This document shows positions 41,854 through 50,707 of a stretch of 64,000 nt of DNA, one piece after another (position 1 is the first letter of the stretch; the number at the start of each line of letters is the position of its first letter). Source of the DNA: Winogradskya humida (GTDB taxonomy: Bacteria > Actinomycetota > Actinomycetes > Mycobacteriales > Micromonosporaceae); contig NZ_BOMN01000017.1 of NCBI RefSeq assembly GCF_016862215.1, positions 32,023 through 96,022 on the forward strand, read 5' to 3'. The translations under genes were made by a program, and so were the position numbers. The notes under the pieces are model-generated. The model had not been told where the DNA came from. It searched no databases and was given only the letters and a program-made list of their open reading frames with translations.

Positions 41854-44153
41854 GCGTTCTCGACCATGAGGGCGGCCATGTCGCCCGGGGGCAGCGGCTT
41901 GGCCATGTAGTAGCCCTGGCCGAGCCGGTAGCCCATCGCGCGGAGCCGTTCCATCTGCGCCTGCGTCTCGATGCCCTCGGCGACCGCGTAGAGGTTGAGG
42001 TATTCCGCGAGCTGCGCCACCGCGGCCGCGACCGCCAGCCGGCCGCGGTCCTCGCCGTCGCAGATGCCGTCGACGAAGGACTTGTCGAGCTTCAGGACGT
42101 CGACCGGGAAGGCGCGCAGCAGGCTGAGACTCGACGCTCCGGTGCCGAAGTCGTCGAGGGCGAGGCGTACGCCCATGTCGTGCAACGCCTGCAGGGTGTC
42201 GCGGTGCCGCCCGTCGACGACCGAGGACTCCGTCACCTCGATGACCAGGTTCACGGGGAGCAGCCCGTTCTCGGCGAGGACGGCGGCGACCTCGTCGACA
42301 AAACTGGTCTCGCGCAGCTGCCGCGCGGCCACGTTGACGTTGATCGAGCGGATCGCGAGATCGCCGTACTGCGCGTGCCAGGCGGCGAGTTGCATGCAGG
42401 CCTCGCGCAACACCCAGGAGCCGAGCGGGACGATCAGCCCGGAGCGTTCGGCGACCGGGATGAAGTCGCCGGGTGAGACGAAGCCGCGGGTCGGGTGGTG
42501 CCAGCGGACCAGGGCCTCCGCGCCCGACATCCGGCCCGTGGTGATGTCGAAGACCGGCTGGTACGCGAGGTACAGCTCGTGGCGGATGAGGGCGTTGTGC
42601 AGTTCGCTGCCGAGCCGGGCGTGGTTGACGACGTCCTGGCGCATCCGGGGCTCGAAGCGGGTCCAGGACGCTTTTCCGGAGGCCTTCGCGGCGTACATCG
42701 CGATGTCGGCGTTGCGCAGCACCTCGTCGGCGCTGTCGCCGGGGCCGGCCAGGGCGACGCCGATGCTGGCGTTGGCGAGCAGCTGGTGCTCGCCGACCAT
42801 GAACGGCACGGCGAGGGCGGCGAGGATCGTGGCGGCGGCCGCTTCGGCGGGGGCCGGGTCGTCGCCGTCGAGCAGGACCGCGAACTCGTCGCCGCCGAGG
42901 CGGGCGGGCAGGTGGGTGACCGCGCTGTGGTGGCGCAGCCGCTGGGCGACCTCGTAGAGCAGCTGGTCGCCGACCGCGTGACCCATGGTGTCGTTGACCA
43001 TCTTGAAGTCGTCGATGTCGACGAGCAGCACGGCCGCCGGGTGGTGGGCGTCGAGGCGTTCGGCCAGGGCGGTGCCGAACCGGGAGCGGTTCGCCAGCCC
43101 GGTGAGCGGGTCGTGCAGCGCGGTGTGGGTCAGCTCGGCCTGCTGGCGGCGGATCCCGGCGAGGAGCTGGTCGTTGGCGCGCAGCCCGAGCAGCTGGCGG
43201 GCCACGACGAACGCGGCGATCAGCACCGCGCCGATAATGACGATCCGCTGGTCCCAGCCGAGCTGGCGGGCGGAGACGAAGATGACCAGGGCCGCGGTGG
43301 CTACGACCGCCAGCTGCGGGAGCGCGTTGTAGAGGCGGCCCCCGCGGGTTGCCGCGGCGGCGGGCCGGGGACGGACGATGAGCAGGTGCTGACGGTACGC
43401 GCCCACGCACATCGACAGCCCCACGATCGGCCCGGCCAGCACCGACATCCACAGCCGTCCCGTCTCACCGCCCGCGATCAGCAGGACGGCCACCCCGATG
43501 GCGGCCAGCGGGGTGATCGCCAAAATGCGCAGGGCCACCGGGTCGACCACGCTGGCGGGGCTCATGGCGGCCCGTCCGATCACCACGAGGGCGATCAGGC
43601 CGCCGACCCCGACGAGCGCGGCGCCGTGCTGGGTGACGTCGTCGGTGGCCGGCCCGGCGAGGTCGAGGACGACGTACCAGAAGATCAGGCCGCCGGCGAC
43701 CGCCACGGTCAGGTGGTCGAGGGTGACCTGCGCCCAGGCCAGCGCCGACCGGTGCTCGCGGGGCAGCAGCATGAACGACAGGACGAAGAAGACCACGCCG
43801 AGGAACTGCGGCGCGGCGACGAACGGTGACAGGCCGGGGTCGTTGTTGGCGATCGCGAAGCTGACGGCGGCACCGATGCCGACACAGAGCGCCGAACGGG
43901 ACACCATCCGCCAGAAGCCCCGGACCGGGCGCGCCACCACGATCATCGTGCCGATCTTCCAGCACGCGAAGAACCCCGCGGCCAGGGCGACGGGGCCACC
44001 GGCGTACCCGATACGCATCGGCCCCGGGGCACCCATCAGCAGCCACACCAGCACCCCCGCCACCGCGAGCACCGCCGTCAGCAGCGGCAACACCCCTGGA
44101 CGGGGTTGCTCCGGTGCCCGGCGGCGGTGTGCCCGCGTGGCTGGTGCGGTCAT
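41820..44153 (-). CDS. Membrane GGDEF-EAL cyclic-di-GMP protein
   Basis: A 777-residue protein. About ten hydrophobic segments fill residues 20-330. A GGDEF domain follows (LHDPLTGLANRSRF, active site RLGGDEFAVLL), then an EAL domain (GAEALVRWHHP, DDFGTGASSL, VAEGIETQAQ). Both signature motifs are intact, so cyclase and phosphodiesterase activities are both possible. The RxxD inhibitory site usually found five residues before GGDEF is not present. The membrane sensor is of an unassigned actinobacterial type. It overlaps the PEP-mutase-like gene at its 3' end by 34 bases. Confidence 0.92.
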   Translation of the reverse strand: MTAPATRAHRRRAPEQPRPGVLPLLTAVLAVAGVLVWLLMGAPGPMRIGYAGGPVALAAGFFACWKIGTMIVVARPVRGFWRMVSRSALCVGIGAAVSFAIANNDPGLSPFVAAPQFLGVVFFVLSFMLLPREHRSALAWAQVTLDHLTVAVAGGLIFWYVVLDLAGPATDDVTQHGAALVGVGGLIALVVIGRAAMSPASVVDPVALRILAITPLAAIGVAVLLIAGGETGRLWMSVLAGPIVGLSMCVGAYRQHLLIVRPRPAAAATRGGRLYNALPQLAVVATAALVIFVSARQLGWDQRIVIIGAVLIAAFVVARQLLGLRANDQLLAGIRRQQAELTHTALHDPLTGLANRSRFGTALAERLDAHHPAAVLLVDIDDFKMVNDTMGHAVGDQLLYEVAQRLRHHSAVTHLPARLGGDEFAVLLDGDDPAPAEAAAATILAALAVPFMVGEHQLLANASIGVALAGPGDSADEVLRNADIAMYAAKASGKASWTRFEPRMRQDVVNHARLGSELHNALIRHELYLAYQPVFDITTGRMSGAEALVRWHHPTRGFVSPGDFIPVAERSGLIVPLGSWVLREACMQLAAWHAQYGDLAIRSINVNVAARQLRETSFVDEVAAVLAENGLLPVNLVIEVTESSVVDGRHRDTLQALHDMGVRLALDDFGTGASSLSLLRAFPVDVLKLDKSFVDGICDGEDRGRLAVAAAVAQLAEYLNLYAVAEGIETQAQMERLRAMGYRLGQGYYMAKPLPPGDMAALMVENAQRAPKALSTS

Positions 44154-44227
44154 GGGGCGTACAGCTCCGTCCGTCTCGGTCCTGGCTAATACCAGTCGGC
44201 CGAAACGTCACAAAGCTGAGCGAACCG

Positions 44228-45871
<1,644 letters not shown>

Positions 45872-45997
45872 CGAGGTCCTCCTGGAGGGTGCGTGGAACT
45901 GCCCGGGATCGTATCCTCGCCCGTACCCGTGCACCGCGATCGGTAAGCCGCCACGCACGGATTGAACCTTTACCGGGGAAGATCCGAACTACCTGCT

Positions 45998-47665
45998 GTG
46001 ACACGCGTCCGTGCGGCTTGGAGCCGTTTTTCGGTGCTGGTGGTGCTCGCGCTCGCCGCGCTGGTGCTGCCGGCTGCCCCCGCAAGCGCGCATGCCGCCC
46101 TGCTCAACGCCGTTCCGGAGCCGGGGAGCGTCGTCGGCACGGCACCCGCCGAGATCGTGGTGCGGTTCAGCGAGTCGATCTCCGTGGTCGAGGGCCGCAC
46201 CCAGGTGCTCGCCCCGGACGGCAAGCGGATCACCGGTGAGGTCACCGCGCAGGGCCCACTGCTGCGGATCAAGGTCCGGCACGCCGGGCAGCCGCTCGGG
46301 ACGTATCTCGTCAGCTATCGGATCATCTCCGCCGACAGCCACCCGGTCGGCGGGGCCATGACGTTCTCCGTGGGCGCGCCGTCCGCCCGGCCGGCCGAGG
46401 CCGACCCTGCCAAGATCCATCCGTCGGTCGCGGTCGCGGTCCCCGCCGGCAAATTCCTCGGGTACGCGGGCCTGTCGCTGATCATCGGCCCCGCGCTGCT
46501 CCTCGCGCTCCTGTGGCCCCGGCGGCTGTCCCGGCGCGGCCCGATCCTGCTCGCGCGTGCCGGGCTCGTCCTGACCGGCGTCGCGACCCTCGGCGGGCTC
46601 TGGACCCAGGCACCGGCGGCCAGCGGTGCGCCGCTGTGGGACGTGTCCGTGCCCGAGCTCGCCGACGTGCTGGGCAGCGCTTACGGGTTGACGCTGCTCG
46701 CTCGTCTCGCCGTGCTCGCCGTGGTCGCGGTCCTGATACCGCCGGTGCTGCGTGGGGACTCCGCCCGGTGGCGTTCGCTCGCCCTGGTGGTGCTGGGGCT
46801 GGGCGGGCTCGCCACGTGGCCGCTGACCGGGCACGCCGGGGAGTCACCGCTGCCCGGGGTGATCGTCGCCGCGGACGTCGTACACATGGCGGCCATGGGG
46901 GTCTGGCTCGGCGGGCTGGTGACGCTGTCGGTGTTCCTGCTGCGTCAGGCGCACCCGCGGGTGCTGGGGCGGATCCTGCCGGCGTGGTCGCGGTGGGCAG
47001 CGCTGTCCGTGGTCTGGCTGGTGGGCGCGGGCGTGGTGCAGGCGGTCGTGCAGGTCGGGTCGGTGGGCGCGCTGTGGTCCACGGCGTACGGGAAGCTTCT
47101 GCTCGGCAAGGTCGTGATCCTGGCCGTTGTCCTGGGGGTGGCCGCCCTGGCCCGGCGCTTCGTGCAGCGCTCCGAGGTCGTCACGGCCGGCCCGGGCAGG
47201 CTGCGGCGTTCGGTCGGCATCGAGGTCGCCGCAACCGTCGTGGTCCTCGGGCTCAGCTCGGTGCTGGTGCAGACCACGCCCGGGCGCAGCGTCACCGCCG
47301 ACAGCGCGCGGACCACCGAGAAGGGTGTGTCGGCGACCCTGACCTCCGGCCTGTTCACCCTGCAGTACTACGTCTACCCGGTCGAGCTCGGCGAGAACAA
47401 CACCGTGCACGGCTTCACCTACACCCCGGAGGGCAAGCCGCTGGTCGCCGAGGAGTGGACCGTCACCACCCGGCTGCGTGACCAGGACCTCGAACCCGTC
47501 TCCGAGCCGATGCTGCCGCTGCCCCCGCGTAACGACGCGGTCGGCGCCCTGACGTTCCCGCTGCCCGGAACGTACGACATCACGTTCACCGTGCGGACCA
47601 CCGACATCGATCAGGCGACCGTCCGTACGACGATCACGGTCCCGCAGGTTCCATCACGCCCCTGA
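45998..47665 (+). CDS. CopC-CopD fusion copper protein, YcnJ-like
   Basis: About 555 residues. A signal peptide ending ASA is followed directly by mature HAALLNAVPEPGS, whose N-terminal His is the copper ligand of the CopC domain; the second ligand region is ISADSHPVGG. CopD-type helices run from about residue 150 to 440. A C-terminal extracytoplasmic beta domain (TLQYYVYPVELGENNT, YDITFTVRTTD) resembles the YtkA/FixH-like part of YcnJ. The role is copper import or delivery. The GTG at 45998 is chosen for its fit to the signal peptide; TTG 45962 is longer. Confidence 0.9.
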   Translation: MTRVRAAWSRFSVLVVLALAALVLPAAPASAHAALLNAVPEPGSVVGTAPAEIVVRFSESISVVEGRTQVLAPDGKRITGEVTAQGPLLRIKVRHAGQPLGTYLVSYRIISADSHPVGGAMTFSVGAPSARPAEADPAKIHPSVAVAVPAGKFLGYAGLSLIIGPALLLALLWPRRLSRRGPILLARAGLVLTGVATLGGLWTQAPAASGAPLWDVSVPELADVLGSAYGLTLLARLAVLAVVAVLIPPVLRGDSARWRSLALVVLGLGGLATWPLTGHAGESPLPGVIVAADVVHMAAMGVWLGGLVTLSVFLLRQAHPRVLGRILPAWSRWAALSVVWLVGAGVVQAVVQVGSVGALWSTAYGKLLLGKVVILAVVLGVAALARRFVQRSEVVTAGPGRLRRSVGIEVAATVVVLGLSSVLVQTTPGRSVTADSARTTEKGVSATLTSGLFTLQYYVYPVELGENNTVHGFTYTPEGKPLVAEEWTVTTRLRDQDLEPVSEPMLPLPPRNDAVGALTFPLPGTYDITFTVRTTDIDQATVRTTITVPQVPSRP

Positions 47666-47705
47666 CTGGGCAGGAAGAGGGCTTCCTCATACCGGGAGGC
47701 CCCCA

Positions 47706-48038
47706 GTGCACGTCTCTGTCATCGGCAACCCGGACGACTCGGTGGTCGTCGCCCTGCGCGGCAACCTCGACCTCGGCAACGCCACCGTCCTCGACACCAC
47801 CCTCGCCCAGATCCTCGACCGGCCGGTCCCCCGCGTCGTGGTGGACCTGTCCGGCGTCGACTTCTGCGACTCCACCGGGCTCAGCTCGCTCATCGTCGCC
47901 CACAAACGGGCCGAGGCCGCCGGCGGCTGGTTCCGGCTCGCCTCCCCCGGCAGCTGGCTGCGGGCGCTGCTCGACACGGTGGGCCTCGGTATCGCGTTCA
48001 CGATCTACCCCACGGTGGCCGACGCGCTCGCCGGGTAG
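47706..48038 (+). CDS. STAS-domain anti-sigma factor antagonist
   Basis: A 110-residue single STAS domain: VVVALRGNLDLGNAT, VVVDLSGVDFCDSTGLSSLIV. The phosphorylatable Ser in DSTG is intact, so it should be switched by an anti-sigma kinase and a PP2C phosphatase. No kinase or sigma gene is adjacent; the SpoIIE phosphatase at 16.5-18 kb is a distant candidate. GTG 47706 has GGGAGG 6 bases upstream. Confidence 0.92.
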   Translation: MHVSVIGNPDDSVVVALRGNLDLGNATVLDTTLAQILDRPVPRVVVDLSGVDFCDSTGLSSLIVAHKRAEAAGGWFRLASPGSWLRALLDTVGLGIAFTIYPTVADALAG

Positions 48039-48047
48039 GGTCTCCGC

Positions 48048-48152
48048 GTGCCGATCCTGCTACCACCCACCAAGGTCTTCGCGTGCTGATCCTGCTGCCA
48101 CCCTCCAAGGTCTTCGCGTGCTGATCCTGCTGCCACCCTCCGAGGGCAAGAC
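48048..48152 (+). repeat. Three 35-bp tandem copies of the yaaA start region
   Basis: Units begin with GTG at 48048, 48083 and 48118, exactly 35 bases apart. Each codes for [M][PL]ILLPP[TS] at its start, and the third is the true yaaA start. Copies 1 and 2 run on to a TGA after 13 codons (MPILLPPTKVFAC and MLILLPPSKVFAC). Each stop lies a few bases past the next GTG. Units 1 and 2 end with AAGG-TCTTCGC, giving the next copy a Shine-Dalgarno-like element at proper spacing. Confidence 0.88.
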
Positions 48153-48903
48153 CGCTCCCGCCGCCGGGGAACCCGCCGACCACACCGGCCTCTGGCTGCC
48201 GAAACTCGCCACCGCCCGCAAGCGGGTGCTCACCCGGCTCGTCGCGCTCAGTAAGCGAACCAGTGCGCGGGCGGTCGCCGAGTCCCTCGCCACGCTCGGG
48301 CTCAGCGACGGGCAGCGCGGCGAGCTGGAACGCAACGCGGTGCTGCTCACGGCACCCGCCGCTCCGGCCGCTCAGGTCTACTCCGGGGTGCTGTACGAGG
48401 CCCTCGACCACGCCACGCTGCCCGACGACGCGCGGGGGTGGGTCGACGAGCGGGCCGTCGTGTTCTCGGGGCTGTGGGGTGTTGTGCGGCTGACCGACCG
48501 GATCCCCGCGTACCGGTGCTCCGCCGGGGTCGCGCTGCCGGTGATCGGGGGGCTGACGCCGTACTGGAAGAACAGCCTGACCCGCGCCCTGCCGCAGGAC
48601 GACCTGGTTCTTGACCTGCGCAGCGGCGCATATGCCGCGATGTGGACACCGGGCCCGTCATCGCTGGCGCTGCGGGTGCTGCACGAGCGGATCGTCGACG
48701 GCGTGCCGAAACGATCGGTGGTCAGCCACTTCAACAAGGCCACCAAGGGGCGGATGGTACGCGCTCTGGCGGAGGCCGGCGTCACTCCGCGTACGGTCGA
48801 CGAGCTGATTGTCGCCCTGCGTGACCTCAAGTGGACGGTCGAGGAGCGGCCGGTCGCGGCCGGCCGCCCCCGTCAGGCTGACGTCATCGTGCGCGAGCTC
48901 TAG
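48118..48903 (+). CDS. yaaA: YaaA family peroxide-stress protein
   Basis: A 261-residue YaaA/DUF328 protein: MLILLPPSEGKTA at the start, VYSGVLYEALD, VFSGLWGVVR, the core LTPYWKN and VVSHFNKATKGRMVRAL. E. coli YaaA lowers free iron and limits Fenton damage during peroxide stress, and it binds DNA. The GTG start is the third of three tandem 35-bp start-region copies. Two short upstream ORFs made by the repeats may feed ribosomes into it. It is convergent with the FKBP gene, with a 4-base gap. Confidence 0.9.
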   Translation: MLILLPPSEGKTAPAAGEPADHTGLWLPKLATARKRVLTRLVALSKRTSARAVAESLATLGLSDGQRGELERNAVLLTAPAAPAAQVYSGVLYEALDHATLPDDARGWVDERAVVFSGLWGVVRLTDRIPAYRCSAGVALPVIGGLTPYWKNSLTRALPQDDLVLDLRSGAYAAMWTPGPSSLALRVLHERIVDGVPKRSVVSHFNKATKGRMVRALAEAGVTPRTVDELIVALRDLKWTVEERPVAAGRPRQADVIVREL

Positions 48904-48907
48904 ATTC

Positions 48908-49549
48908 TTACTGGGCTGCGAGAACATCCACGACGAAGCGCAGGTCACCGGCCGGCTGGCCACCGGTCGGGTTCTCGCCGTAGCCGAGCTCGGCGGGAAT
49001 GTCGAGCTGCACGCGGCTGCCCACCGGCACCCCGACCAGGCCCTGGTCCCAGCCCTTGATCAGCTGACCGGCACCGACCGGGAAGACGGCCGCCTCGCCG
49101 CGGTCCCAGGACGAGTCGAACTGCTTGCCGTCGGCGTAGGTGACCCCGATGTAGTTGGCCTGGATGGTCTGCCCGGCGACCACGGCCGGGCCCTTGCCCA
49201 CGATGATCGGCGTGACGACGAGCTTGGTGAGCCGGCCACCGGTGCCCGCCTTGACCACGGGCTTCTCCTTCAGCGCGGGGTCCACTGCGGTCTGCGGCGG
49301 GGCGCTGGCCTGCGGCGCGGGCTCAGTAGCCTGCGGCGCGGGCTCGCTGGCCTGCGGTGCCGCCTCGCTGGGAACCTCGGCGGCGGGAGCGGAGGCGGCC
49401 GGAGCTGCCGCACTCGTCGTCTTGTCATCGTCGGATACCTGGATGCCGATGAAGACGGCGACCAGCACCACGATCACGGCCACTCCGGCGAGCGCGCCCG
49501 TGAGCGCCTGGCCACGACGCTTGCTGGCGGTCTTGTCCTGGACACTCAT
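48908..49549 (-). CDS. Membrane-anchored FKBP-type prolyl isomerase
   Basis: About 213 residues: cytoplasmic tail MSVQDKTASKRRGQ, a membrane segment (ALAGVAVIVVLVAVFIGI), a repetitive Ala/Pro/Glu/Gln linker (APQASEP, APQATEP, APQASAP), then an FKBP domain with AVVAGQTIQANYIGVTY, FDSSWDRG, LIKGWDQGLVGVPVGSR and IPAELGYGE. It would act outside the membrane on secreted protein folding. ATG 49549 has AGGAGA 12 bases upstream; an in-frame ATG at 49651 would add 34 residues of doubtful coding quality. Confidence 0.88.
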   Translation of the reverse strand: MSVQDKTASKRRGQALTGALAGVAVIVVLVAVFIGIQVSDDDKTTSAAAPAASAPAAEVPSEAAPQASEPAPQATEPAPQASAPPQTAVDPALKEKPVVKAGTGGRLTKLVVTPIIVGKGPAVVAGQTIQANYIGVTYADGKQFDSSWDRGEAAVFPVGAGQLIKGWDQGLVGVPVGSRVQLDIPAELGYGENPTGGQPAGDLRFVVDVLAAQ

Positions 49550-49746
49550 TGTGTTCTGGATTCTCCTGTCGGATCGGAACACCCCGGAAACTTCGGACAC
49601 GGTACTCGCCTTGCGGACAAGACCCCCGCCGGAACCGCCGCGGTTACTCATTTCGCTCTATTGCATCACTCACGGAAGGTGAGACGGTGTACCGGCCCAG
49701 CCAACAGCAACGCTCGGCGTAGCGCTTTTTCACCGGGAGGGTTCGG

Positions 49747-50697
49747 TTGCCGGACGACGGCCGTACGACAGGTCGCCAGCCACAGCCCGGGGGTGGATAC
49801 AACTATCGGGCCGGCGGGCGCCGTAATGCCGTACCCCCGGAGTTGCTCGAGGCTCGGTCCAAGCGTCACTCCGAGTGGCTCCTGCCCGCCGCGGTGATCC
49901 TCGCCGGGGTGCTGGTCGTGGTCGCCGTCGGCTTCATCGTGAGCCGCTCGATCCGCAACGACGAGCCGGCGGCCGTGGCACCCGTGCAGCCCCCCGCGCT
50001 CGGCGAATTCCCGGCGACGCCGGGCAACCAGTTCCCGATCCCGCTGGCCAGCGACTCGCCGTCACCGTCACCGTCACCGTCCGTGTCGGCCACCCCTTCG
50101 CCCAGCCGCACGACGCAGCCGTCGCGCAAGGAACGGCCCAGCGAGTTCCCCGGCTCGGTCAGCATCGCCCGCACCGGCATCCCGCAGATCGTCGACCTGA
50201 CCGCCGAGGGCAACCGCGACTGGGTGCACTGGGGTGAGCAGAGCACGTTCTCGCTGGAACGCAAGTCCGACGGCGCCTTCCAGATCCTCGAGGGCGCCCC
50301 CACCGCGCCACGCTTCCGGCACGGGCTCAGCCCGCAACGCTTCAGCTGGACCGGCGGCAGCCCCGTGGACCACTCCGACGGCACCCCGACCGGCATCCGC
50401 ACCTGCGACAAGGGCAACGGCTTCACGATCTCCGCCCCGGCGACCACGTCGACGCGGACCCTGAAGATCTACGCCGGTGCCCGCGCCGCACGCGGCAAAC
50501 TCACCGCGAAGCTCTCGGTCGGCGGCGCCTCCGCGACGTCCACCTTCACCGAGCAAAGCAACAATCTGGCGACCACCGCGTTCGTGATCACCTACAAGGC
50601 GCCGAAGAACGGCAAGATCAACCTCAGCTGGATCACAGACGCGTCGTTCGACGACGACTGCGGCGGCGTGGCCCTGGAAGCGGCAACGCTGAGGTAA
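49747..50697 (+). CDS. Anchored hypothetical protein with beta-sandwich domain
   Basis: A 316-residue protein: basic cytoplasmic segment, one membrane helix (LLPAAVILAGVLVVVAVGFIV), a Ser/Pro linker (SPSPSPSPS, PSPSRTTQPS) and a C-terminal beta domain of about 190 residues (IVDLTAEGNRDWVHWGE, FTISAPATTSTRTLKIYAG, KINLSWITDASFD). The last part resembles a carbohydrate-binding-like jelly roll, but no family is claimed. TTG 49747 is used because GGGAGGG lies 6 bases upstream. Ten bases separate it from the MMPL gene, so they may form an operon. Confidence 0.8.
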   Translation: MPDDGRTTGRQPQPGGGYNYRAGGRRNAVPPELLEARSKRHSEWLLPAAVILAGVLVVVAVGFIVSRSIRNDEPAAVAPVQPPALGEFPATPGNQFPIPLASDSPSPSPSPSVSATPSPSRTTQPSRKERPSEFPGSVSIARTGIPQIVDLTAEGNRDWVHWGEQSTFSLERKSDGAFQILEGAPTAPRFRHGLSPQRFSWTGGSPVDHSDGTPTGIRTCDKGNGFTISAPATTSTRTLKIYAGARAARGKLTAKLSVGGASATSTFTEQSNNLATTAFVITYKAPKNGKINLSWITDASFDDDCGGVALEAATLR

Positions 50698-50707
50698 AGG
50701 GGGCACG

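Noticed and set aside
40114..43452. A 1112-residue minus-strand open frame
   Set aside because: It is a GC-driven shadow covering the antisense of two plus-strand genes and an alternate frame of the GGDEF-EAL gene. The composition is Arg/Ala/Pro with no domains.
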